This document shows, one piece after another, positions 1 through 10,180 of a stretch of 64,000 bases of DNA; positions within the stretch are counted from its first letter, which is position 1; every line of letters starts with the position of its first letter. Under the pieces are notes generated by a model that was not told the DNA's origin, searched no databases, and saw only the letters and a program-made list of their open reading frames with translations. Origin of the DNA: Desmodus rotundus (lineage: Eukaryota > Chordata > Mammalia > Chiroptera > Phyllostomidae); NCBI RefSeq assembly GCF_022682495.2, contig NW_026527555.1, forward strand, positions 124,001 to 188,000, given 5' to 3'. A program made the position numbers and the translations under genes.

Positions 1-34
1 TCAGTAGCATTTTGGTTAGGACACAACGCAAAGC

Positions 35-48
35 TCTGATATATCAGA
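35..48. other. 14-bp perfect palindrome next to the TTAGGG block
   Basis: TCTGATATATCAGA equals its own reverse complement and lies 20 bp before the TTAGGG block. It recurs at offset 35-48 in the units. In units with CAGTCACC downstream (7-10 and 13-15) the outer pair is lost and a 12-bp palindrome remains. No function can be assigned; it could be a protein site or chance. Confidence 0.6.
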
Positions 49-67
49 CACCTTCCGTTTAAAGATA

Positions 68-220
68 GTGTTAGGGTTAGGGCTAGCATTAGGATTGTGG
101 TAAGGATTAGCTTTATTATTAGGGTTAGGGTTAGGGTTAAGGATAGGGTTAGGGTTAGGGATAAGGTTAGGGTTAGCGATAGGGTTAGGGTTAGGGTTAG
201 GGTTAGGGTTAGGGTTTGGG
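68..220 (+). repeat. Interstitial TTAGGG block, unit 1 (153 bp)
   Basis: Pattern in order: two TTAGGG copies; a 40-bp degenerate stretch (GCTAGCATTAGGATTGTGG, then AAGGATTAGCTTTATTA); three TTAGGG copies; AAGGATA; two copies; ATAA; a GGTTAGGGTTAGCGATA interruption; a pure run of about six copies closing with GGGTTTGGG. The first copy starts GTGTTAGGG. The block is one third or more exact telomere repeat. It is not a chromosome end, because satellite sequence continues on both sides. Confidence 0.95.
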
Positions 221-230
221 TTCATGTTAC

Positions 231-260
231 AGGTAGGTTTAGGTCTAGGGCTAGAGCTAG
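231..260 (+). repeat. Degenerate telomere-like tail
   Basis: AGGTAGGTTTAGGTCTAGGG followed by CTAGAGCTAG reads as decayed TTAGGG-type copies right after the clean block. It recurs in every unit. Local variants are TTCAGGACTAGGG (unit 18), TTTAGTTCTAGGG (units 20, 22), TCTATGGC (units 11, 12, 16, 17) and a one-base deletion giving GAGCTGCTGAC (units 6-10 and 13-15). Confidence 0.6.
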
Positions 261-279
261 CTGACGGCCGCAGTTAGAA

Positions 280-868
280 GAAAGTGTGTCATAGAAGATA
301 ATGTATTTCATAGCTGTCATAGTTCTGTGCTTTCATGGAGTGCGTTCATGATGAGAAAGTGATTCTGTAGATCCTTGCACTCAAACACAGCAAGGTAAAT
401 GAAAACAGAGCAAAATAGCTGATCATAGGTTCTGAGGAGGGTATGTGATATGGTACAAGGCACTCATTTCCAATTCAACTGATATGAGCACATTGATCTA
501 GTGCCGCGTTTTTGCTGAACGCCACTTAACAGGAACATGTTCGTTCCCGAGTAACTTGGCAGCTTCAAACCGTTCACTCCTGTGCTGTGTGAGAGAAAGT
601 GACTCGAGTAGAGTAAGGGGACTGCTAGCTGCGCATGCATTGCTACGTTAAAAACACTGTATGGTCAAAGTGAGGCAGTAGGCTGCTGCTTCTCTTCTTC
701 CCGGGGCTACGCTTTTCTGATGGAAAAAGTACCTAGGAGAAAACTCTACTGGGGAGGCTCATTCCCCTGCAAGGACCACAAAGTGCTATGCTAACATTCC
801 CTCCTTTGCGGACGGGAAATCATTTCCGTAGCTCTTGGGCTATGACAGGAGCCAGAGATCCTATATTG
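280..868. repeat. Segment A1 of the unit (older internal duplicate)
   Basis: Directly resembles segment A2 (1477-2078) at an offset of about 1.2 kb. Matching landmarks: CATAGCTGTCATAGTTCTGTG (309) with CATAGTTGGCATAGTCCTGTG (1508); CATTGATCTAGTG with CATTGACCTAGTG; GGGGACTG with AGTGGACTG; GGCTCATTCCCCTGCAAGG with AGCTCATTGTCCTGCAAAG; ATTTCCGTAG (822) with ATTTCAGTAG (2032). One ungapped 54-bp stretch from 739 matches at 36 positions by my count. No gene is seen. The equivalent lies at the same offset in every unit. Confidence 0.8.
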
Positions 869-1083
869 CAGCAAGGTACTTGGGCAGGATGCTGACAAGG
901 GTACGTACCATGTGAGACATCACTGCTTTCATCTCCTACAGCAATGAGAACATTGATAACACGTCAAATAGCGTGGATGGCTTTTGTTGAGAACACTTTT
1001 CGCACGACTGGATGTAATCCCTGAATGATGCAGGGGAGCGCAAACTCCTCACTGCTGTATTCTCAGAGTGGAATGAATGCCCC
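849..1083. repeat. Segment B1 of the unit (older internal duplicate)
   Basis: Directly resembles segment B2 (1141-1353) at an offset of about 270-290 bp. Landmarks: CATCTCCTACAGCAATGAG and GAACATTG with CATCTCCTACTGAGATGGG and GAACATTG; ATCCCTGAATGAT with ATTCCCGAGTGAT; GGGGAGCGCAAACTCCTCA with TGAGGAGCAAACAAATCTTCA. About two thirds identical by eye, with small gaps. No gene is seen. Confidence 0.75.
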
Positions 1084-1140
1084 GGTAGGCCCATGAGGTA
1101 CTTTTCGCTTCTTCCTCCTTGAACGCTTCACGAACGGGTG

Positions 1141-1353
1141 GAGTCCGAGGGACGTAGTATTGTCTCCATGGTTTCTTAGGCTACAGCCTTCTTCTCCCAT
1201 CACATCTCCTACTGAGATGGGAACATTGAGAAGACGCTGAACCCGGAGACGGCTTTGGGAAAAAACCCGCTTCCTACGAAATAGGTGGATTCCCGAGTGA
1301 TTTTGAGGAGCAAACAAATCTTCACGAATGTAGTATCATCCACCGGGAGCCCC
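1141..1353. repeat. Segment B2 of the unit (older internal duplicate)
   Basis: Partner of B1. It contains most of an 84-codon minus-strand open frame (1063-1317) that is kept in all units, but I see no reason to call it a gene. The flanking 1084-1140 and 1354-1476 have no relative that I could recognise inside the unit. The second of these contains the short direct repeat GGCC-TAGC-GGCC. Confidence 0.75.
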
Positions 1354-1476
1354 ACAGGCTACTCTGAGATCCACATTCCCTTAGATCTTCAGAGACTTGG
1401 AGTCCAAGTCACGTAGCACGGCCTAGCGGCCTTCCAACGTCCGGATACGCTTTCCCCGCAGCACGCACAATTTGGC

Positions 1477-2078
1477 GAAAACAGTGGTAGCCAAGCTTAC
1501 TCTAGTTCATAGTTGGCATAGTCCTGTGCTTCCGTTCACTCCTTTGTTTTGGGGAACGCGATTCCGGAACTCTCTGGCTCGCAAAGTTACCGCCAAGGTG
1601 ATCATACAGAAAACCCATTGAAATGACGTTCTAACTCGGCCGGTTCTATCGGCACCCCCTACATTTCGCACTCTACTGAAACGAGTCCATTGACCTAGTG
1701 TTACCCGCTGGAGATGAAATGTGCTAATAAGGCACTTGTATGAAACATCCTGATTCCCTAGTTGTTTGGAAGCTGTGCATGAATTCCTTGCTGTTCTCGC
1801 AGAAGGAAATTCCGTCGAAAAGAGTCAGTGGACTGTGAGCTTCATGTGCATATCTAGGTTGGACCAACTGTTTTGTCCACAGGACATAGTATTCAGTAGC
1901 TGCAGGAAATCTTCGGACTCTGCTATTTTGCTGGAATAAAGAGAGCGGCGAAAAGCCCACACTCGCAGCTCATTGTCCTGCAAAGTTCAGATGCTGCTAT
2001 GCTCCTGTTCGTTCACTACCCATGGAAAATGATTTCAGTAGCATTTTGGTTAGGACACAACGCAAAGCTCTGATATAT
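1477..2078. repeat. Segment A2 of the unit (older internal duplicate)
   Basis: Partner of A1. It runs about 44 bp into the next unit and stops about 23 bp before the next TTAGGG block. A1 continues into B1 at the equivalent point, whereas A2 meets the TTAGGG block, so the block sits where a B-type segment would be expected. AATAAA lies at 1935-1940 on the + strand, but nothing else suggests transcript processing. Confidence 0.8.
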
Positions 2079-4069
2079 CAGACACCTTCCGTTTAAAGAT
2101 AGTGTTAGGGTTAGGGCTAGCATTAGGATTGTGGTAAGGATTAGCTTTATTATTAGGGTTAGGGTTAGGGTTAAGGATAGGGTTAGGGTTAGGGATAAGG
2201 TTAGGGTTAGCGATAGGGTTAGGGTTAGGGTTAGGGTTAGGGTTAGGGTTTGGGTTCATGTTACAGGTAGGTTTAGGTCTAGGGCTAGAGCTAGCTGACG
2301 GCCGCAGTTAGAAGAAAGTGTGTCATAGAAGATAGTGTATTTCATAGCTGTCATAGTTCTGTGCTTTCATGGAGTGCGTTCATGATGAGAAAGTGATTCT
2401 GTAGATCCTTGCACTCAAACACAGCAAGGTAAATGAAAACAGAGCAAAATAGCTGATCATAGGTTCTGAAGAGGGTATGTGATATGGTACAAGGCACTCA
2501 TTTCCAATTCAACTGATATGAGCACATTGATCTAGTGCCGCGTTTTTGCTGAACGCCACTTAACAGGAACATGTTCGTTCCCGAGTAACTTGGCAGCTTT
2601 CAAACCGTTCACTCCTGTGCTGTGTGAGAGAAAGTGACTCGAGTAGAGTAAGGGGACTGCTAGCTGCGCATGCATTGCTACGTTAAAAACACTGTATGGT
2701 CAAAGTGAGGCAGTAGGCTGCTGCTTCTCTTCTTCCCGGGGCTACGCTTTTCTGATGGAAAAAGTACCTAGGAGAAAACTCTACTGGGGACGCTCATTCC
2801 CCTGCAAGGACCACAAAGTGCTATGCTAACATTCCCTCCTTTGCGGACGGGAAATCATTTCCGTAGCTCTTGGGCTATGACAGGAGCCAGAGATCCTATA
2901 TTGCAGCAAGGTACTTGGGCAGGATTCTGACAAGGGTACGTACCATGTGAGACATCACTGCTTTCATCTCCTACAGCAATGAGAACATTGATAACACGTC
3001 CAATAGCATGGATGGCTTTTGTTGAGAACACTTTTCGCACGACTGGATGTAATCCCTGAATGATGCAGGGGAGCGCAAACTCCTCACTGCTGTATTCTCA
3101 GAGTGGAATGAATGCCCCGGTAGGCCCATGAGGTACTTTTCGCTTCTTCCTCCTTGAACGCTTCACGAACGGGTGGAGTCCGAGGGACGTAGTATTGTCT
3201 CCATGGTTTCTTAGGCTACAGCCTTCTTCTCCCATCACATCTCCTACTGAGATGGGAACATTGAGAAGACGCTGAACCCGGAGACGGCTTTGGGAAAAAA
3301 CCCGCTTCCTACGAAATAGGTGGATTCCCGAGTGATTTTGAGGAGCAAACAAATCTTCACGAATGTAGTATCATCCACCGGGAGCCCCACAGGCTACTCT
3401 GAGATCCACATTCCCTTAGATCTTCAGAGACTTGGAGTCCAAGTCACGTAGCACGGCCTAGCGGCCTTCCAACGTCCGGATACGCTTTCCCCGCAGCACG
3501 CACAATTTGGCGAAAACAGTGGTAGCCAAGCTTACTCTAGTTCAGAGTTGGCATAGTCCTGTGCTTCCGTTCACTCCTTTGTTTTGGGGAACGCGATTCC
3601 GGAACTCTCTGGCTCGCAAAGTTACCGCCAAGGTGATCATACAGAAAACCCATTGAAATGACGTTCTAACTCGGCCGGTTCTATCGGCACCCCCTACATT
3701 TCGCACTCTACTGAAACGAGTCCATTGACCTAGTGTTACCCGCTGGAGATGAAATGTGCTAATAAGGCACTTGTATGAAACATCCTGATTCCCTAGTTGT
3801 TTGGAAGCTGTGCATGAATTCCTTGCTGTTCTCGCAGAAGGAAATTCCGTCGAAAAGAGTCAGTGGACTGTGAGCTTCATGTGCATATCTAGGTTGGACC
3901 AACAGTTTTGTCCACAGGACATAGTAGTCAGTAGCTGCAGCAAATCTTCGGACTCTGCTATTTTGCTGGAATAAAGAGAGCGGCGAAAAGCCCACACTCG
4001 CAGCTCATTGTCCTGCAAAGTTCAGATGCTGCTATGCTCCTGTTCGTTCACTACCCATGGAAAATGATT
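2035..4069. repeat. Satellite unit 2 (2035 bp)
   Basis: Nearly the same as unit 3: both have GGATTCTGACAAGG, AATAGCATGG and GCAGCAAATC, which I do not see elsewhere. This is the clearest adjacent-unit duplication in the window. Confidence 0.97.
2102..2254 (+). repeat. Interstitial TTAGGG block, unit 2 (153 bp)
   Basis: Same pattern of interruptions and same length as in unit 1, starting GTGTTAGGG. Confidence 0.95.
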
Positions 4070-6103
4070 TCAGTAGCATTTTGGTTAGGACACAACGCAA
4101 AGCTCTGATATATCAGACACCTTCCGTTTAAAGATAGTGTTAGGGTTAGGGCTAGCATTAGGATTGTGGTAAGGATTAGCTTTATTATTAGGGTTAGGGT
4201 TAGGGTTAAGGATAGGGTTAGGGTTAGGGATAAGGTTAGGGTTAGCGATAGGGTTAGGGTTAGGGTTAGGGTTAGGGTTAGGGTTTGGGTTCATGTTACA
4301 GGTAGGTTTAGGTCTAGGGCTAGAGCTAGCTGACGGCCGCAGTTAGAAGAAAGTGTGTCATAGAAGATAGTGTATTTCATAGCTGTCATAGTTCTGTGCT
4401 TTCATGGAGTGCGTTCATGATGAGAAAGTGATTCTGTAGATCCTTGCACTCAAACACAGCAAGGTAAATGAAAACAGAGCAAAATAGCTGATCATAGGTT
4501 CTGAAGAGGGTATGTGATATGGTACAAGGCACTCATTTCCAATTCAACTGATATGAGCACATTGATCTAGTGCCGCGTTTTTGCTGAACGCCACTTAACA
4601 GGAACATGTTCGTTCCCGAGTAACTTGGCAGCTTTCAAACCGTTCACTCCTGTGCTGTGTGAGAGAAAGTGACTCGAGTAGAGTAAGGGGACTGCTAGCT
4701 GCGCATGCATTGCTACGTTAAAAACACTGTATGGTCAAAGTGAGGCAGTAGGCTGCTGCTTCTCTTCTTCCCGGGGCTACGCTTTTCTGATGGAAAAAGT
4801 ACCTAGGAGAAAACTCTACTGGGGACGCTCATTCCCCTGCAAGGACCACAAAGTGCTATGCTAACATTCCCTCCTTTGCGGACGGGAAATCATTTCCGTA
4901 GCTCTTGGGCTATGACAGGAGCCAGAGATCCTATATTGCAGCAAGGTACTTGGGCAGGATTCTGACAAGGGTACGTACCATGTGAGACATCACTGCTTTC
5001 ATCTCCTACAGCAATGAGAACATTGATAACACGTCCAATAGCATGGATGGCTTTTGTTGAGAACACTTTTCGCACGACTGGATGTAATCCCTGAATGATG
5101 CAGGGGAGCGCAAACTCCTCACTGCTGTATTCTCAGAGTGGAATGAATGCCCCGGTAGGCCCATGAGGTACTTTTCGCTTCTTCCTCCTTGAACGCTTCA
5201 CGAACGGGTGGAGTCCGAGGGACGTAGTATTGTCTCCATGGTTTCTTAGGCTACAGCCTTCTTCTCCCATCACATCTCCTACTGAGATGGGAACATTGAG
5301 AAGACGCTGAACCCGGAGACGGCTTTGGGAAAAAACCCGCTTCCTACGAAATAGGTGGATTCCCGAGTGATTTTGAGGAGCAAACAAATCTTCACGAATG
5401 TAGTATCATCCACCGGGAGCCCCACAGGCTACTCTGAGATCCACATTCCCTTAGATCTTCAGAGACTTGGAGTCCAAGTCACGTAGCACGGCCTAGCGGC
5501 CTTCCAACGTCCGGATACGCTTTCCCCGCAGCACGCACAATTTGGCGAAAACAGTGGTAGCCAAGCTTACTCTAGTTCAGAGTTGGCATAGTCCTGTGCT
5601 TCCGTTCACTCCTTTGTTTTGGGGAACGCGATTCCGGAACTCTCTGGCTCGCAAAGTTACCGCCAAGGTGATCATACAGAAAACCCATTGAAATGACGTT
5701 CTAACTCGGCCGGTTCTATCGGCACCCCCTACATTTCGCACTCTACTGAAACGAGTCCATTGACCTAGTGTTACCCGCTGGAGATGAAATGTGCTAATAA
5801 GGCACTTGTATGAAACATCCTGATTCCCTAGTTGTTTGGAAGCTGTGCATGAATTCCTTGCTGTTCTCGCAGAAGGAAATTCCGTCGAAAAGAGTCAGTG
5901 GACTGTGAGCTTCATGTGCATATCTAGGTTGGACAAACAGTTTTGTCCACAGGACATAGTAGTCAGTAGCTGCAGCAAATCTTCGGACTCTGCTATTTTG
6001 CTGGAATAAAGAGAGCGGCGAAAAGCCCACACTGGCAGCTCATTGTCCTGCAAAGTTCAGATGCTACTATGCTCCTGTTCGTTCACTACCCATGGAAATG
6101 ATT
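4070..6103. repeat. Satellite unit 3 (2034 bp)
   Basis: Differs from unit 2, by eye, mainly in its last 200 bp: GACAAACAG (about 5932), ACTGGCAGC (about 6032), GATGCTACTA (about 6061) and one A fewer in CATGGAAATG. Confidence 0.97.
4137..4289 (+). repeat. Interstitial TTAGGG block, unit 3 (153 bp)
   Basis: Identical in pattern to units 1 and 2. Confidence 0.95.
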
Positions 6104-8138
6104 TCAGTAGCATTTTGGTTAGGACACAACGCAAAGCTCTGATATATCAGACACCTTCCGTTTAAAGATAGGGTTAGGGTTAGGGCTAGCATTAGGATTG
6201 TGGTAAGGATTAGCTTTATTATTAGGGTTAGGGTTAGGGTTAAGGATAGGGTTAGGGTTAGGGATAAGGTTAGGGTTAGGGTTAGGGTTAGGGTTAGGGT
6301 TAGGGTTAGGGTTAGGGTTTGGGTTCATGTTACAGGTAGGTTTAGGTCTAGGGCTAGAGCTAGCTGACGGCCGCAGTTAGAAGAAAGTGTGTCATAGAAG
6401 ATAGTGTATTTCATAGCTGTCATAGTTCTGTGCTTTCATGGAGTGCGTTCATGATGAGAAAGTGATTCTGTAGATCCTTGCACTCAAACACAGCAAGGTA
6501 AATGAAAACAGAGCAAAATAGCTGATCATAGGTTCTGAAGAGGGTATGTGATATGGTACAAGGCACTCATTTCCAATTCAACTGATATGAGCACATTGAT
6601 CTAGTGCCGCGTTTTTGCTGAACGCCACTTAACAGGAACATGTTCGTTCCCGAGTAACTTGGCAGCTTTCAAACCGTTCACTCCTGTGCTGTGTGAGAGA
6701 AAGTGACTCGAGTAGAGTAAGGGGACTGCTAGCTGCGCATGCATTGCTACGTTAAAAACACTGTATGGTCAAAGTGAGGCAGTAGGCTGCTGCTTCTCTT
6801 CTTCCCGGGGCTACGCTTTTCTGATGGAAAAAGTACCTAGGAGAAAACTCTACTGGGGACGCTCATTCCCCTGCAAGGACCACAAAGTGCTATGCTAACA
6901 TTCCCTCCTTTGCGGACGGGAAATCATTTCCGTAGCTCTTGGGCTATGACAGGAGCCAGAGATCCTATATTGCAGCAAGGTACTTGGGCAGGATGCTGTC
7001 AAGGGTACGTACCATGTGAGACATCACTGCTTTCATCTCCTACAGCAATGAGAACATTGATAACACGTCCAATAGCGTGGATGGCTTTTGTTGAGAACAC
7101 TTTTCGCACGACTGGATGTAATCCCTGAATGATGCAGGGGAGCGCAAACTCCTCACTGCTGTATTATCAGAGTGGAATGAATGCCCCGGTAGGCCCATGA
7201 GGTACTTTTCGCTTCTTCCTCCTTGAACGCTTCACGAACGGGTGGAGTCCGAGGGACGTAGTATTGTCTCCATGGTTTCTTAGGCTACAGCCTTCTTCTC
7301 CCATCACATCTCCTACTGAGATGGGAACATTGAGAAGACGCTGAACCCGGAGACGGCTTTGGGAAAAAACCCGCTTCCTACGAAATAGGTGGATTCCCGA
7401 GTGATTTTGAGGAGCAAACAAATCTTCACGAATGTAGTATCATCCACCGGGAGCCCCACAGGCTACTCTGAGATCCACATTCCCTTAGATCTTCAGAGAC
7501 TTGGAGTCCAAGTCACGTAGCACGGCCTAGCGGCCTTCCAACGTCCGGATACGCTTTCCCCGCAGCACGCACAATTTGGCGAAAACAGTGGTAGCCAAGC
7601 TTAATCTAGTTCAGAGTTGGCATAGTCCTGTGCTTCCGTTCACTCCTTTGTTTTGGGGAACGCGATTCCGGAACTCTCTGGCTCGCAAAGTTACCGCCAA
7701 GGTGATCATACAGAAAACCCATTGAAATGACGTTCTAACTCGGCCGGTTCTATCGGCACCCCCTACATTTCGCACTCTACTGAAACGAGTCCATTGACCT
7801 AGTGTTACCCGCTGGAGATGAAATGTGCTAATAAGGCACTTGTATGAAACATCCTGATTCCCTAGTTGTTTGGAAGCTGTGCATGAATTCCTTGCTGTTC
7901 TCGCAGAAGGAAATTCCGTCGAAAAGAGTCAGTGGACTGTGAGCTTCATGTGCATATCTAGGTTGGACCAACTGTTTTGTCCACAGGACATAGTATTCAG
8001 TAGCTGCAGGAAATCTTCGGACTCTGCTATTTTGCTGGAATAAAGAGAGCGGCGAAAAGCCCACACTCGCAGCTCATTGTCCTGCAAAGTTCAGATGCTG
8101 CTATGCTCCTGTTCGTTCACTACCCATGGAAAATGATT
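6104..8138. repeat. Satellite unit 4 (2035 bp)
   Basis: Shares GTATTCAGTAGC (about 7993) with unit 1, three units away. Private variants are GCTGTCAAGG (about 6995), GTATTATCAGAG (about 7162) and CTTAATCTAG (about 7600). Confidence 0.97.
6171..6323 (+). repeat. Interstitial TTAGGG block, unit 4 (153 bp, purer run)
   Basis: The GCGATA interruption found in most units is replaced here by GGGTTA, giving one long pure telomere run after AGGGATAA. Total length is unchanged, so this is substitution or conversion and not insertion. Confidence 0.95.
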
Positions 8139-10180
8139 TCAGTAGCATTTTGGTTAGGACACAACGCAAAGCTCTGATATATCAGACACCTTCCGTTTAA
8201 AGATAGTGTTAGGGTTAGGGCTAGCATTAGGATTGTGGTAAGGATTAGCTTTATTATTAGGGTTAGGGTTAGGGTTAAGGATAGGGGTTAGGGTTAGGGA
8301 TAAGGTTAGGGTTAGGGTTAGGGTTAGGGTTAGGGTTAGGGTTAGGGTTAGGGTTAGGGTTTGGGTTCATGTTACAGGTAGGTTTAGGTCTAGGGCTAGA
8401 GCTAGCTGACGGTCGCAGTTAGAAGAAAGTGTGTCATAGAAGATAGTGTATTTCATAGCTGTCATAGTTCTGTGCTTTCATGGAGTGCGTTCATGATGAG
8501 AAAGTGATTCTGTAGATCCTTGCACTCAAACACAGCAAGGTAAATGAAAACAGAGCAAAATAGCTGATCATAGGTTCTGAAGAGGGTATGTGATATGGTA
8601 CAAGGCACTCATTTCCAATTCAACTGATATGAGCACATTGATCTAGTGCCGCGTTTTTGCTGAACGCCACTTAACAGGAACATGTTCGTTCCCGAGTAAC
8701 TTGGCAGCTTTCAAACCGTTCACTCCTGTGCTGTGTGAGAGAAAGTGACTCGAGTAGAGTAAGGGGACTGCTAGCTGCGCATGCATTGCTACGTTAAAAA
8801 CACTGTATGGTCAAAGTGAGGCAGTAGGCTGCTGCTTCTCTTCTTCCCGGGGCTACGCTTTTCTGATGGAAAAAGTACCTAGGAGAAAACTCTACTGGGG
8901 AGGCTCATTCCCCTGCAAGGACCACAAAGTGCTATGCTAACATTCCCTCCTTTGCGGACGGGAAATCATTTCCGTAGCTCTTGGGCTATGACAGGAGCCA
9001 GAGATCCTATATTGCAGCAAGGTACTTGGGCAGGATGCTGACAAGGGTACGTACCATGTGAGACATCACTGCTTTCATCTCCTACTGCAATGAGAACATT
9101 GATAAAACGTCAAATAGCGTGGATGGCTTTTGTTGAGAACACTTTTCGCACGACTTGATGTAATCCCTGAATGATGCAGGGGAGCGCAAACTCCTCACTG
9201 CTGTATTCTCAGAGTGGAATGAATGCCCCGGTAGGCCCATGAGGTACTTTTCGCTTCTTCCTCCTTGAACGCTTCACGAACGGGTGGAGTCCGAGGGACG
9301 TAGTATTGTCTCCATGGTTTCTTAGGCTACAGCCTTCTTCTCCCATCACATCTCCCTCTGAGATGGGAACATTGAGAAGACGCTGAACCCGGAGACGGCT
9401 TTGGGAAAAAACCCGCTTCCTACGAAATAGGTGGATTCCCGAGTGATTTTGAGGAGCAAACAAATCTTCACGAATGTAGTATCATCCACCGGGAGCCCCA
9501 CAGGCTACTCTGAGATCCACATTCCCTTAGATCTTCAGAGACTTGGAGTCCAAGTCACGTAGCACGGCCTAGCGGCCTTCCAACGTCCGGATACGCTTTC
9601 CCCGCAGCACGCACAATTTGGCGAAAACAGTGGTAGCCAAGCTTACTCTAGTTCAGAGTTGGCATAGTCCTGTGCTTCCGTTCACTCCTTTGTTTTGGGG
9701 AACGCGATTCCGGAACTCTCAGGCTCGCAAAGTTACCGCCAAGGTGATCATACAGAAAACCCATTGAAGTGACATTCTAACTCGGCCGGTTCTATCGGCA
9801 CCCCCTACATTTCGCACTCTACTGAAACGAGTCCATTGACCTAGTGTTACCCGCTGGAGATGAAATGTGCTAATAAGGCACTTGTATGAAACATCCTGAT
9901 TCCCTAGTTGTTTGGAAGCTGTGCATGAATTCCTTGCTGTTCTCGCAGAAGGAAATTCCGTCGAAAAGAGTCAGTGGACTGTGAGCTTCATGTGCATATC
10001 TAGGTTGGACCAACAGTTTTGTCCACAGGACATAGTAGTCAGTAGCTGCAGGAAATCTTCGGACTCTGCTATTTTGCTGGAATAAAGAGAGCGGCGGAAA
10101 GCCCACACTCGCAGCTCATTGTCCTGCAAAGTTCAGATGCTGCTATGCTCCTGTTCGTTCACTACCCATGGAAAATGATT
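8139..10180. repeat. Satellite unit 5 (2042 bp, longest)
   Basis: The extra length lies in the TTAGGG block. It shares GGAGGCTC and AATAGCGTGG with unit 1. Private: CTCCCTCTGAG (about 9352), GAAGTGACATTC (about 9766) and GACGGTCGC (about 8408). Confidence 0.97.
8206..8365 (+). repeat. Interstitial TTAGGG block, unit 5 (160 bp)
   Basis: Lacks the GCGATA interruption, as unit 4 does. It has one extra hexamer and one extra G (GATAGGGGTTA), which explains the +7 bp. Confidence 0.95.

Larger units (their letters stand above)
1..2034. repeat. Satellite unit 1 (2034 bp)
   Basis: Mosaic left-family unit. It shares GGAGGCTC (about 751) and AAATAGCGTGG (about 963) with unit 5, and GTATTCAGTAGC (about 1889) with unit 4. 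Its TTCATAGTTGG (about 1506) is otherwise the right-hand form (units 18-31); units 2-17 have TTCAGAGTTGG. Private changes include GATAATG near 297, GAGGAGGG near 434, and one T missing in GCAGCTTCAAACC near 561. Confidence 0.97.

Noticed and set aside
68..220. True chromosome-end telomere
   Set aside because: The block is only about 150 bp, has fixed interruptions, and is flanked by satellite on both sides.
16..225. Minus-strand open frames rich in Asn-Pro repeats over each TTAGGG block
   Set aside because: CCCTAA repeats read as Asn-Pro dipeptides in this frame with no stop. The frames lengthen and shorten with hexamer number and are broken in units 5, 24 and 27. They are translation artefacts of telomere repeat.
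1063..1317. 84-codon minus-strand open frame kept in all complete units
   Set aside because: The units are nearly identical, so any frame is kept by descent. The changes seen (for example H to Q, R to P, G to R) are not biased to silent sites, there is no recognisable domain, and it is short. Coding use cannot be excluded but is not supported.
1935..1940. AATAAA polyadenylation signal
   Set aside because: An isolated six-base match in every unit, with no supported transcript or coding region upstream; expected by chance at this length.
1724..1960. 78-codon minus-strand open frame repeated in most units
   Set aside because: Same reasoning. It is broken by one-base deletions in units 22 and 30 without other consequence, and has no recognisable domain.
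1..2034. Tandemly arranged transposon (LTR, helitron or DNA element)
   Set aside because: No reverse transcriptase, transposase or integrase frame, no inverted termini, no long terminal repeats and no target-site duplications seen. The internal direct repeats A1/A2 are too diverged and wrongly placed to be recent LTRs.
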